Origin: Aequorivita sp. H23M31
GTDB lineage: Bacteria; Bacteroidota; Bacteroidia; Flavobacteriales; Flavobacteriaceae
Reading direction: 5' to 3'
DNA length: 64,000 nucleotides
Assembly: GCF_004022485.1 (NCBI RefSeq)
Contig: NZ_CP034951.1
Coordinates: forward strand, 248,001-312,000
A program made the translations under genes and the position numbers. Shown here piece by piece: positions 35,290 through 46,131 of the stretch. The notes below the pieces were generated by a model. That model was not told the DNA's origin and searched no databases. It was given only the letters and a program-made list of their open reading frames with translations. The stretch's first letter is position 1. The number at the start of each line of letters is the position of its first letter.

Positions 35290-35325
35290 GAAATCGAAAA
35301 CGAAATCGAAATCGAAAACGAAATC
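35290..35325. repeat. Six tandem hexamers GAAATC/GAAAAC
   Basis: Six 6-bp units in the order A-B-A-A-B-A (A = GAAATC, B = GAAAAC), followed by two decayed units, in the gap before the DegT-type aminotransferase gene. Confidence 0.85.
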
Positions 35326-35451
35326 GAAGAAAATGAAACTTGTGGGCGAAGTGGCAGATCGAAAATGAAGACTGTCAGATAACGTCAAGATCAGAGCGAA
35401 CAACCAACTTTAGCCAAGTCTGAAATACAATAAACATTATTCAATAAAAAT

Positions 35452-36645
35452 ATGCCTGGATTTGAAATTTTTGGCGACGAGGAGCGCAAAGAAGTAAACG
35501 AAGTATTGGAAACAGGAGTTTTGATGCGCTATGGCTTCGACGGAATGCGGAATAAACATTGGAAAGCAAAGGAATTTGAAACCGCTTTTGCCAAACGTAT
35601 GGATGTTGATCATTGCCAGTTGGTGTCCAGTGGTACCGCAGCGTTAACCGTAGCATTGGCTTCCGCTGGTATCGGCGCGGGCGATGAGGTTATTATGCCA
35701 ACTTTCACTTTTGTTGCAAGTTTTGAATCCATTTTGGCTTTGGGCGCAGTTCCTATTTTGGTAGATATTGATGATACGCTGACCCTGAATCCAAAAGCTG
35801 TGGAGGCGGCAATTACGGATAAGACCAAATGTGTGATGCCTGTGCATATGTGCGGTTCAATGGCAGATTTAAAAGCATTGAAAGCAATTTGCGACCAAAA
35901 CAACCTGATTCTTTTAGAGGATGCCTGTCAGGCACTCGGTGGAACTTACGAAGGAAAATCTCTTGGCAGTTATGGAGACCTGGGTTGCTTTTCATTTGAT
36001 TATGTAAAAACAATTACCTGTGGTGAAGGAGGAGCAGTTATTACCAATAATACAAAATTCGCTCAAAACGCGGACCACTATCAGGATCATGGTCACGATC
36101 ACGTGGGCAAGGATAGGGGAGCGGAAGACCATCCATTTTTAGGGTACAATTTCCGTATTTCGGAATTGAACGCCGCGGTAGGTTTGGCACAACTCAACAA
36201 ACTGGATAATATTTTAGAAATTCAGAAGAAAAATTATACCATACTTCGCAATGCTTTGGAAACAATTGAGGGAGTATCCTTTAGACGCGTTCCTCAAGGT
36301 GGGGTCGAAAATTATTCATTTTTGAATTTCTTTCTTCCCACTGAAGAATTGGCCAAAAAAGTCCATAAAGCATTGTCGGAACAAGGAGTGGATTCGTGTT
36401 TCTATTGGTACACCAATAATTGGCATTATATAAATGGTTGGCATCATTTAAAGAATAAGAAAAGTTTGGGACCGCTTTCATCTGAGATTCGAAACCAAAT
36501 GCAGGATTTAAACAATACCGACTTTTCAAAAAGTGACGCTGTTATGGGAAGAACTATTTCTTCTCTAATAAAAATTGGTTGGACGGAAGAGCAAGTAAAG
36601 GAAAGAGCGCAGAAAATGCACAATGCGATTGTTTCGGTTTTGTAA
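35452..36645 (+). CDS. DegT/DnrJ/EryC1/StrS-family PLP aminotransferase
   Basis: A 397-residue fold-type I PLP enzyme of the DegT family, which normally transaminates nucleotide-linked keto-sugars. Residue marks: SGTAALTVAL (60-69), MPTFTFVAS (82-90), the VHMCGSMADL loop, EDACQALGG (156-164), SFDYVKTITCGEGG with the PLP-binding Lys186, and HPFLGYNFRISELNAAVG. Unlike most family members it has no sugar-pathway neighbours here, so its substrate stays open. Sequence just upstream contains a hexamer repeat rather than a recognisable promoter. Confidence 0.9.
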   Translation: MPGFEIFGDEERKEVNEVLETGVLMRYGFDGMRNKHWKAKEFETAFAKRMDVDHCQLVSSGTAALTVALASAGIGAGDEVIMPTFTFVASFESILALGAVPILVDIDDTLTLNPKAVEAAITDKTKCVMPVHMCGSMADLKALKAICDQNNLILLEDACQALGGTYEGKSLGSYGDLGCFSFDYVKTITCGEGGAVITNNTKFAQNADHYQDHGHDHVGKDRGAEDHPFLGYNFRISELNAAVGLAQLNKLDNILEIQKKNYTILRNALETIEGVSFRRVPQGGVENYSFLNFFLPTEELAKKVHKALSEQGVDSCFYWYTNNWHYINGWHHLKNKKSLGPLSSEIRNQMQDLNNTDFSKSDAVMGRTISSLIKIGWTEEQVKERAQKMHNAIVSVL

Positions 36646-36807
36646 TTTTTTTCCAAAAAAATGTTAGGAATGTTAAGTTGAGTCTTTCCGAGATGCTCGG
36701 GATAAGCCAAGACCGAAACTTTGGGAGAAAACTAATTTAATTGCCCATCAACATAGAAGATTACGAATAACAATTTAATAATTAAACTAAGCCTTTCTTC
36801 GTATTCA

Positions 36808-38171
36808 CTAAATAGTCATCGAAAATAGTTGCGTCTCCGGTTTGCTGCGCTGCAAAAGAAGGTCGAAGGCCATGCAAACATTGCGAACGTACGGTCGGCC
36901 GTTTTCATTTATTTTTATATAATTGGCCCCAATTTCTATCAATCCATCCAATTCCATCTCCTTTAGGTTTATCAATACTTCAGGCAATTCGGGAAAGTGT
37001 AATCCAGGTGCTTCCCAAGAAGTTTCGAGTTTGCACATTAGGTTTAAAATGTGACGGCGAATAACAAGATCTTCAGAATTTAATTTATGACCTCTGTATA
37101 CGGGCAAGATTCCCTGTGACAATAATTCTTGGTATTCCTCAACATTTTTCACGTTTTGAGCGAAACTGTACCAGCTATCACTTATTGCAGAAACTCCCAG
37201 ACCGATCATTAATTGTGTTTTGCTTTCGGTATAGCCCATAAAATTACGGTGAAGAATTTTGTCTTCCATCGCTCTGTACAGGCTATCCGTTTTTAATGCG
37301 AAATGATCCATTCCAATTTCTATATATCCGGCTTCTTCCAGCATTTTTTTGCCTGTTTGATACATATCCCGTTTTTCTGAAGCACTTGGCAAATCCTCTT
37401 CTTTAAACCCACGTTGACCGTTTCCTTTTATCCAGGGCACGTGCGCATAACTGTAAAACGCAATCCGGTCGGGCATCAATTCTTTGGTTTTTTCAATGGT
37501 ATGGATAATATGATCCCTTTTCTGAAAAGGCAATCCAAAAATAATATCATGTCCTATGGAAGTATAACCCATTTCCCTTGCAGTTTCGGTAACCTTTTTT
37601 ACATTGGCAAAGGGCTGCAATCTATGGATTGCGAGCTGAACTTCAGTATTGTAATCCTGAACTCCATAGCATACGCGGGTAAAGCCGAAATCAAAGAGGG
37701 TTTGTAAATGTGCGCGGGTAGTATTGTTGGGATGGCCTTCGAAACTAAAGGAAGGATCGTCAGCAATTGTGGCATTCCTAAATATTCCTTTCAACATTAA
37801 GGCCAGGTTTTCAGGCGCAAAAAAAGTGGGTGTTCCTCCTCCTAAATGCATTTCCTTAATTTTGGGTTTTGTGGGAACATCTGGAGATAAAGATCCCACT
37901 CCTGCTGCAAGGATTCCAAATAAGGAATTTCGAGCTTATGATTTTTGGTAATCCGCTTGTTGCAACCACAGAAAGTGCAAAGACTCTCGCAAAATGGAAG
38001 ATGGATATAAATACTTATTCCTTCTGAATTATTGCTTTGATCGGCACTTCTTTTAATATCGATCGTCCATTGTTTCTGGGTGAATTCAGAACTGTTCCAA
38101 TAAGGCACTGTTGGATAACTGGTATATCTTGGACCGGGAACGTTATATTTCGAAATAAGAGTTGCGGCCAT
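36808..38171 (-). pseudogene. hemN: Oxygen-independent coproporphyrinogen III dehydrogenase, single frameshift
   Basis: HemN is a radical-SAM enzyme that converts coproporphyrinogen III to protoporphyrinogen IX without oxygen. The N-terminal part (38171-about 37865) has KYNVPGPRYTSYPT and the 4Fe-4S motif with Cys61, Cys65, Cys68 and Cys70 (CESLCTFCGC). The rest is read in another frame and starts IKEMHLGGGTPTFF, continuing through FTRVCYGVQD, FGLPFQK, FYSYAHVPW, FMGYTESKTQLMIGLGVSAIS and the HemN C-terminal domain. Restoring one base at a run of four T on the plus strand (37860-37863) joins the frames and gives 454 residues, the normal HemN length. So a one-base deletion or a homopolymer sequencing error is the simplest reading. 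Confidence 0.9.
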
Positions 38172-38277
38172 TTGAAAAGATTTTTAAGGTTGTGAAATTA
38201 CAAACTCTCAGTTTCTCAAACGATGACCAAAATCAGATTTACGAACTGTAAAAAAATTCGATGTTATTTTATCCCAA

Positions 38278-39423
38278 TCAATAATTTAAATACTCTGTAA
38301 TCTCCAAACCGTATCCGATCATTCCAACACGCTTTGTTTGCTTACTGTTTGAGAGTAAGCGCATTTTATGGATTCCGAGATTGTGGATTATTTGGGCGCC
38401 GATCCCAAAATCCTTACTGTCCATGTCAATTCGCGGAGCTTTTACCACCGTATTGGGTTTTTGCATTTCTTTTAGTTCCTTCAATCGGCTTAAGAGGTTA
38501 AGGGATTGGCTTTCTTGGTTGATGAAAACAATAGCTCCTTTTCCTTCCTTATTTATGATATTGAACATATCGTCCAATTTCTTTTCCGCATTGTTCGTCA
38601 GTGCAGCAAGAATATCGCTGTTTACCAACGTTGCATTTACTCGAACTGGTACAGGTTCATCTGGATTCCAAGAACCCTTTGTTAGGGCCAAGTGTATTTG
38701 GCCATTTGTAGTTTGTTTATAGGCCCGCAATCGAAACTCTCCGAAATTGGTCTGGATGTTGAAATCCTCCTTTTTCTCAATAAGGGAATCGTGCTCCATT
38801 CTGTATTTCACAAGGTCTTCGATTGAAATAAGTTTCAGATCAAATTTCTTTGCAACTTCAACTAATTCTGGAAGTCGAGCCATGGTGCCGTCTTCATTCA
38901 ATATTTCCACAAGAATCCCTGCTGGTTTTAACCCCGCCAAACGGGCGAGATCAATGGCCGCTTCGGTATGTCCTGTTCTTCTAAGTACACCACCTTGTTT
39001 TGCGCGCAGAGGAAAAATATGCCCAGGCCTTCCTAAATCATTCGCTTTGGTATTCTCATCTACCAACGCTTTAATGGTTTTTGAACGGTCATGCACCGAG
39101 ATACCCGTGGTGCATCCATGACCGATAAGATCTACCGAAACTGTAAACTGGGTGTGGTGCAAAACGGTATTGTTTTCTACCATCATCTGTAAATCCAATG
39201 CATTACAACGTTCTTCCGTCAACGGAGCACAGATGAGTCCGCGCCCGTGAGTGGCCATAAAGTTTATCATCTCGGGAGAAACCATTTCGGCCGCAGCTAT
39301 GAAATCTCCTTCATTTTCCCGGTTTTCATCATCCACCACAATGATTATCTTTCCATTTCGGATATCTTCAATAGCCTCTTCAATGGTGTTGAGCTTAACG
39401 GTATTTTTTTCTGTTGAAATCAT
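38278..39423 (-). CDS. ribBA: 3,4-dihydroxy-2-butanone-4-phosphate synthase with degenerate GTP cyclohydrolase II domain
   Basis: A 381-residue riboflavin-pathway protein. Residues 1-205 are a complete RibB domain (DDENRENEGDF at 31-41, HGRGLICAPLT at 59-69, HTQFTVSVD, RRTGHTEAAIDLARLAG) that makes dihydroxybutanone phosphate from ribulose 5-phosphate. Residues about 220-381 align with GTP cyclohydrolase II but lack the three zinc-binding cysteines: the ECLTGD and CDC sites read TLVNSD and NNA (Leu266, Asn277, Ala279). The catalytic RQEGRNIGL loop is NQESQSLNL. This half is therefore probably not an active cyclohydrolase, and a separate ribA should exist. A good promoter lies just upstream. 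Confidence 0.92.
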   Translation of the reverse strand: MISTEKNTVKLNTIEEAIEDIRNGKIIIVVDDENRENEGDFIAAAEMVSPEMINFMATHGRGLICAPLTEERCNALDLQMMVENNTVLHHTQFTVSVDLIGHGCTTGISVHDRSKTIKALVDENTKANDLGRPGHIFPLRAKQGGVLRRTGHTEAAIDLARLAGLKPAGILVEILNEDGTMARLPELVEVAKKFDLKLISIEDLVKYRMEHDSLIEKKEDFNIQTNFGEFRLRAYKQTTNGQIHLALTKGSWNPDEPVPVRVNATLVNSDILAALTNNAEKKLDDMFNIINKEGKGAIVFINQESQSLNLLSRLKELKEMQKPNTVVKAPRIDMDSKDFGIGAQIIHNLGIHKMRLLSNSKQTKRVGMIGYGLEITEYLNY

Positions 39424-39441
39424 GTTTTAAAATATGTGGCG

Positions 39442-39449
39442 CAAAGGTA
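39442..39449 (-). promoter_or_regulatory. Promoter box of ribBA (TACCTTTG)
   Basis: TACCTTTG on the minus strand, with TTG 22 bases upstream, 18 bases before the ribBA ATG. Confidence 0.65.
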
Positions 39450-39627
39450 ATAAAATGTATATGGTTATTGACAAAAGAGTGTTTTGTAAATTGCTTTTGA
39501 AATTGAACCTGAATTGATCCTTGTCCCCAATACTCAAAAACATTCAATAATAGTTTAAGTTCCCTTAATCTGTAAGGGTATTGAAAACTCAACTTACTCT
39601 TAGATAATTTTTTCCTATCCCATAAAA

Positions 39628-39660
39628 AAACCCTCCCTTCATTTTTTGAAGGGAGGGTTT
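39628..39660 (-). terminator. Terminator of the HYR/BspA-like gene
   Basis: Perfect 14-bp stem AAACCCTCCCTTCA/TGAAGGGAGGGTTT with a T5 loop, flanked by A and T runs. It lies 28 bases after the gene's stop. Confidence 0.92.
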
Positions 39661-39688
39661 CAGGAACCTAATTGACTATTAAATTAAC

Positions 39689-42600
39689 CTATTCCTTGAT
39701 CAATAATTCTGTTTTGTTTCCACCTTCGCCGGTTATTATTACCATATAGGTAGCACTGGAAAGTCTGGATACGTCGATGACGGTTCCGGTAGTCATTCCA
39801 TTGAGCTCTACCTTTTGCACCAACCTTCCGGTAAGGTCAAAAATGGAGATGCTCTCAAGAATTACGTTCTTGGGATTGTCCAGGGCCAGTTCATCCTTCA
39901 TAGGGTTTGGATAGAGGGCCACGCCGAACAAGGGAGCATTGCCGCCTACGTCCAATCTAGCGTTATTGACGCCGCAATCCTTGCCGCCATCTTGGATAGT
40001 CCAAAGGAAAGAGTCTGTCATAGTGATCCTGCCCGGCTCACCGGCACAGTATTTACTGAAGCCCGCGTGGAACTTAACCCTGTGCTTAAGTGGCAAGGCG
40101 CTCCAACCGTTCAATAGCGAATCGTAATTGGCTGTTGAAAGGGTTACGTTCCTGAACATGTTGGTCATATTGGAAACGTTGCTTACTTCCCAGCCCCCAA
40201 GGTCTTGGTCGAACCTGTTGGCGTGGAAGAACATAAAGTACATGTCCGTCACGTTGCCAACATTCCAACTGCCAATATTCTGGTTGAACCTCATTGCAGC
40301 ATTGAACATGTTTCTCATGCTGGTCACGCTGCCCACGTTCCAGATGCCAAGGTCCTGATTGAACCTGGTTGCTCCGTTGAACATGTTCTCCATACTGGTC
40401 ACGTTGCCCACGTTCCAGTTGCCGATGGGGTGGTTGAACACCGACGCCCCTGCGAACATCCCGCTCATATCGGTCACGTTCCCCACGTTCCAGTTTCCAA
40501 AGTTGGCGTCACCGTTGAATTTTCTTGCGAAGGCGAACATTCCGTACATATCGGTAACCTGCGAGAGGTCGGGCATATCGGTGGCATTGCTCACAAGGTT
40601 CTCACAGCCCGCGAAGGCTCCGTTCATCGAGGTCCATACGTTGGAACCCCACTGCTCGATGGACATGATCTTGAGCCTGTCGCCGCCGTTGTTGAAATAG
40701 ATGCGCGGGAATGCACCGCTTATCTTAACGGTATAGACGCCCGCCGCCGAATAGCTGTGCGAGATATTGCCGGTGATCCCGGTTGCCGAAGACCCATCTC
40801 CCCAGTCCACGCTGTAGTAATAGCCGTTGCCGGTAGTCGGTATGCTTATGCTCTCGTTGGCAGCAGTGGTTTTCCAGGTGGTGATGAACTGGTCGGTGCT
40901 GAGGCACAACTGTCCGCCGTCGGTGATGATCCACCCAAAGGTGGCTATCATGTTGTCGCGTGCCGGCTTGCCGCTGCAATATTTGCTGTTGCCACCGCTG
41001 AACTTGACTCCATATTGCAAAGGAAGACTGTTCCATCCGTTCAGCAGCGCATCGTAATTGGCTGTGGAAAGGGTCACGTTATTGAACATATTGGCCATAT
41101 CGGTAACGTTGGCCACGTTCCATCCTCCGATGTTTTGGTCAAACTGGTTGGCATGGGAGAACATGGAATTCATCGTTGTCACATTGCCCACGTCCCAATT
41201 GCCAAGATCTTGGTTAAAATCCATAGCAGAAGCGAACATATTCTTCATAGTTGTTACGCTTGCCACATTCCACGAATTAAGGTTCTGGTTGAATATTGTA
41301 GCTCCATGGAACATTTGCTCCATACTGGTCACGTTGGCCACGTTCCAACCACCGATAGGATAATTAAAAATAGAGGCTCCCCGAACATAGCTTCCATATT
41401 GGTTACAGTGGATACATTCCAGTTTCCAAAATTTGCATCGCCGTTGAATTTTCTACAATATGCGAACATTCCGTACATATCGTTAACCATTGAGAGGTCC
41501 GGCATATCGGTTGCGTGGCTCACTAAGTTCTCGGCACCCGCAAATGCACTGTTCATAGACGACCACTGGATGTTGCCCCACTGTTCAATAGATCGAATTT
41601 TAAGTCTGTCGCCACCATTGTTAAAATAGATACGTGGGAAATTACCACTGATACTAACGGTATAAATTCCAGGAGTGGCATAGATATGGGAAGCATTTCC
41701 TGTTTTCCCGGCATCCGAGTTTCCATCTCCCCAATCAACACTGTAGTTGTAACCTGACCCAGTGGTAGGTATGGTGATGGTCTCATTGGGCATTGTGGTT
41801 TTCCAAGTGGTAACAAAGTTATCCGTTGGAACCACGCCATCACAGGTTTCAAGTGGATCTTCAACGGTAACTGTTGCAGTGGCCGAACTGGAATTTCCAT
41901 GTACGTCGGTAACCGTCAATGTCACCGTGTATGCACCAACATTAGAACAATTAAAAGTATCCTTATCGATTTCCAAGCTGGCGATACTACAGTTGTCTGA
42001 GCTGCCATCGTCAATATCCATTGCCGTGATGCTTGCATTTCCATTGGCATCCAATTGCACAGTGATGTCACGTGTAAAAACAGTGGGAACAATGTTGTCC
42101 TCCACAGTCACAAAAGTAGTGCAGGTAGAAACATTTCCGCTTGAATCGGTTACCGTTAAGGTTATTGTGTTTTCACCTATATCGGAACAATCAAAATAAT
42201 CCTTATCAATTGCCATGCTTGCGATGCCACAGTTATCGGAGCTGCCGTTATCGATATCCGATACCGCGATGCTGGCGCTGCCGTTGGCATCCAACTGTAG
42301 GGTGAACGGGACGGCGCAACTGGCAATCGGCGAAAGACTGTCCTCCACGGTTACGACAGTAGTACAGGTAGAAACATTTCCGCTTGAATCGGTTACCGTT
42401 AAGATTATGGTGTTTTCACCTATATCGGAACAATCAAAAGAATCCTTATCAATTGCCATACTTGCGATGCCACAGTTATCGGAGCTGCCGTTATCGATAT
42501 CCGATACCGTGATGCTGGCGCTGCCGTTGGAATCCAACTGGACAGTGAAAGGCGCAGCACAACTGACTACTGGAGCCGTGTTATCTATCACTGTGATAGT

Positions 42601-44775
42601 AGTGGTACAACTATCGGAAGATGTTCCATTGCTGACGGTCAAAGTGACCTGGGTAATTCCAAGAGGATAAGGCCCCATTGGATTTACCGTAAACGTAAGC
42701 GGATTCCCATGGGGATCGGTAGAGCCCCTATCAAAATCCTGGGCTATGGCACTGCCTTCACAATTTGCCTCCGTACTTACGGTAACCGCCTGACATACTG
42801 CGGTAGGGGCTTCGTTGCACGCTCCAAACGGATCGAAAACAGTAACCACAGTTGAACAAGTGGAAACGTGTCCACTGATATCCGTAACGGTCAAGGTCAC
42901 TGTATTCTCGCCTATATCTCCACAACTGAAATCGGTAACATCAATGGATGCACTTGCAATACCACAGTTGTCCGAGCTGCCATTATCTATATCGGCCACG
43001 GAGATGCTGGCCTGCCCATTGGCATCTAACTGAACGGCAAAGGGAGCGACACAATTGGCCACCGGAGGGGTATTATCCACTACGGTAATGGTGGTGGTGC
43101 AACTATCGGAATCAGTTCCGTTGCTTACGGTAAGGGTTACGTTGGTAATTCCAACGTTATAAGGCCCTACTGGATCTACCGTGTAGGTCAATGGCAATCC
43201 GTTGGGATCGTAAGAACCACCATCAAAGGCTTGTGCTGTTGCATTTGCCTGGCAATTGTTATTGCTGTTGATTGCCAAAGGCTGGCAAACCGCAACGGGT
43301 ACTTGAATGCAGGAACCGAGGGGATCGGTAACCGTAACCGTAAAGGAAACGGTAGTACTGTTTCCGCTCTGGTCTTCGGCAGTGAAATTGACGGTATTGG
43401 CGCCGATGTTTGAACAGCTAAAAGTATCTATATCAATACTGATAGAGGCTATTGTACAATTATCAAAAGTACCATTGTCAATATCTTCCGCAGAGATAGT
43501 TGCCGTACCAGTGGCATCCAGATCCACGCTTATGTTTTGAACAAAAACGCTTGGTGCTATAACGTCCTCAACAGTAACAATTGCTGTCCCGGTTGAAACA
43601 TTTCCTTCCGCATCGGTAGCGGTCAGGGTCACGGTATTTTCACCCAAATTAGCACAACTAAATTCCGTGATATCCAAAACTAGTGAGGCCAGTTGGCAAT
43701 CGTCATAGGTTCCATTATCTACATCTTCCACGGTGATGCTTGCCGTTCCGGAATTATCCAACTGAACGGTAATATCCTGAGCCACAATTGTTGGCGGCAA
43801 ATCGTCAAATACGTCAATGTTTTCGGCAATCTTATATAATGAATATTTTCCTTCGGAATTTTTAACCGAAAGAGACAAATCGTGAACTCCACAGTTTATC
43901 AGGTCGGTTGGTATTTCAACGGTGAATTCATCGGGATTGCCAGTAGGAGTTAGGACGGCACTAGTTCCCGTACCAAAACCGAATTCTGCATCAAAAAGAA
44001 ATTCGGCGTCTGAAAGTGGTGAAACAATATATTCCTCATTGATATAAAATAGTTTTTGGTCGTACAAACTCCAAGTTCCATCCGCATTCTTGACCCGGAT
44101 TCCTATTTTATGAAATCCTATAGATAAATCATTTAAAGGTATCGGGATTACCTGATTTATCATTTGGGAAGGAGTAACCGAAATACCCGTAGCATTGCCA
44201 ACTCCTGGATCCGTATCAAACCAATATTCAAGTGCCACAACGTCTTTTACTTCATCCGCAATAAAATCCGAAATATAAAAACGCGCTGTGCTATATAATC
44301 CCCAAGTGCCATCGGTATCCTTTGCGCGCAGGGTTATTGCATGAAAGCCGGTTGGCAGATTTCCCAGCGGGATAGCAAACGTTGTATTTACTTCTCCAGT
44401 ATTCGCTGGAACTGCCAGGGCTGTACCGTTCCCTATGCCCGGATCGACTCCGAAAAAATATTCGGCAGCGGCGAGATTTGGAACAGTCCTAACCTCTCCA
44501 AAATCGGAGATGTAAAAGTTTGTAATAGAGTACATACTCCACACATTGTTGTCGTCTTTGGCACGCACTACCACTTTGTGAAAGCCCTCTGCCAATCCCG
44601 TTAAGGGAATGCTGAGAGTCTGCGATAGCTCGCCCGTATTTGCGTTTGCGGTAACTGCCGTGCCGTTGCCAATTCCCGGTTCGGTATCAAAATAATACTC
44701 GAACTGTGTAAGCGTTTGTGCGCTTGTGGTGGCAAAGGCAAAGAGCAGTAAGAGCGCTATGTATAGCGTTCTCAT
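39689..44775 (-). pseudogene. Giant T9SS surface protein (HYR repeats plus two PKD/BspA-like modules), one frameshift
   Basis: Coding sequence for about 1,695 residues if one base is restored. Order: signal peptide; four ~67-residue repeats (FDTEPGIGNGT type) to about 320; six HYR-like repeats (VQLDANGSASI, DIDNGSSDNC) mixed with two VCQ...SDSCTTTITV repeats to about 990; then two ~300-residue modules. Each module starts with a PKD-like strand set (SVDWGDG, YTVKISG, IYFNNGGDRLKI) and runs into BspA-like/DUF285 repeats (WNVGNVTDMSGMF, FNQDLG). A T9SS type A sorting domain (YPNPMKDEL, LSSATYMVII, ELLIKE) ends it. The frame breaks in the first module at a run of four C on the plus strand (41379-41382); a fifth would give MFGGASIFN. 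Role inferred: surface adhesin. It starts two bases after the stop of the beta-helix gene. Confidence 0.85.
42101..42540 (-). repeat. Near-identical 197-bp direct repeats inside the HYR region
   Basis: The stretch 42101-42297 is repeated at 42344-42540 with only scattered changes, including the shared run GTAGAAACATTTCCGCTTGA. The two copies encode consecutive HYR-type units, which points to recent internal duplication or gene conversion. Confidence 0.8.
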
Positions 44776-44776
44776 A

Positions 44777-45853
44777 TTAATGGGCTTTTGCGTTGATGGT
44801 AACGTTGATCGTTCCGTTTTTTGGGACAGTACCGTTATAACTCACTATATCCATTGCTGGAACCCCTCTTGGATTGCCTAGATATTTATAGTTGAAGTTG
44901 GAGGAAATACCGATTTCGGTCCCTCCAACGCCACCTGTTAATGCTGGGGATCCGGGCATTAAGGTAAGATCAGCAGGGGTGGCTCCAAAGTTTCCATTCC
45001 AATCATATGCGGCAAAATTTCCTCAAGTGGCATAATCTACGTTTACAAACTGGGGATCGGTGTTAAAAAAACTTTCAGTTTCACTGTAGTTACCTGCTAA
45101 GCTTACAGGATAAGAAGAATAATAATTATAAAAAAGATTGTTGCTCAGCTGGAAAGGACCGCCAGACAAATTGACTGATGTATTGCCATAAGGATAACTA
45201 AAAATAAACATATTATTCGAAAGATTTGCAGTTCCCAATCCGTAATTGTAGATATTAATATCATTGCTATATACACTTCGGAAAATATTATTGCTCACTA
45301 CAATAGTCGCTGCATTGGAAATAGTTATGCTTGCTATTATATTGTTTGTTATTAACACGTTTGCAGCATTATTATATTGTCCTATGAAATTAATTTGGTT
45401 GCCCTGAATAACAATGTTATCAATGGTTTGATCCACCCCGTTTCCTATAGAGATACTACCTATCTTATTCTCAAAAATCTCAATATTCTCATAAGGTACC
45501 GTACCGCCCCCAATTGTGCTTATTGAAGAAATAGATAAACCTTTTAAAATTATATCTGATGCGGTTATGGAAATAGTGCCTATTTGACTGATATTGGTAG
45601 GCTCGCTATGCGAAGCCCCCACTATGGTAATTGCTTTTGAAATAGTTAAATTGCCATAACCGGTTCCCGAGGGTTGCACATAAATAATATCTCCGGCGCT
45701 GGCTGCATCGTGGGCCGTCTGAAGATTTGAATAAGCTGCCACGGAGCCGGGAGAGTTGTCCACGGTGAGAATGGCTTGCCCTTTTGTAATTGCCGTGGTT
45801 AGGCCTATTGCTAAAAATAGAAAGCCTTGCTGAAAAAAGTTTTTTGTTTTCAT
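44777..45853 (-). pseudogene. Secreted right-handed beta-helix protein interrupted by an in-frame TGA
   Basis: A 358-codon reading frame with one internal stop at 45023-45025. A signal peptide (1-25, ending ITKGQA) precedes a DUF-type parallel beta-helix: repeated short turns such as IVIQGNQINFIG, VLITNNIIAS, IVVSNNIFRS and NLSNNMFIF, matching pectate-lyase-like/NosD-type coils. After the TGA the same frame goes on with coherent protein (FAAYDWNGNFG, PGSPALTGGVGG, GTINVTINAKAH) to a TAA at 44777. A TGG-to-TGA change would explain it. No T9SS tail is seen. It is translationally close to the giant HYR/BspA gene (two bases apart), so the two form one locus. Confidence 0.75.
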
Positions 45854-45907
45854 AATTGTTGGATTTTTAAGATTATTTTAACGGCTAAGATAGAGATGGG
45901 GTGTAAT

Positions 45908-45938
45908 GCAAAAAATACCTAGTAGTGGGTATTTTTGC
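45908..45938. promoter_or_regulatory. Palindromic, possibly bidirectional promoter/operator
   Basis: GCAAAAAATACC and GGGTATTTTTGC face each other around TAGTAGT. The right arm is an exact plus-strand TATTTTTG box (45930-45937); the left arm is a near match on the minus strand with one extra T, about 55 bases before the beta-helix gene's ATG. Confidence 0.5.
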
Positions 45939-46131
45939 GGTAGAATTCTTATAAAGATCAGGGTTTTCCCCTGGATATTTTGAACCCGATTTTCTCAGAA
46001 AAAGAGTGGAAAGTTGGTTAAATGAACGATTTTAAAAATTGTGAAGTGAAACTATTAAACGACTACTCAATTTAGGAACGATTGAAATAAAATACCTATT
46101 TAAACATTCCGAACTATATAAGACTAAAATT

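Noticed and set aside
40205..41629. A 474-codon open frame on the plus strand opposite the HYR/BspA gene
   Set aside because: It is antisense to clear repeats with a T9SS tail. The repetitive, G+C-rich coding strand leaves its complement open, and the translation is a low-complexity H/V/G-rich repeat.
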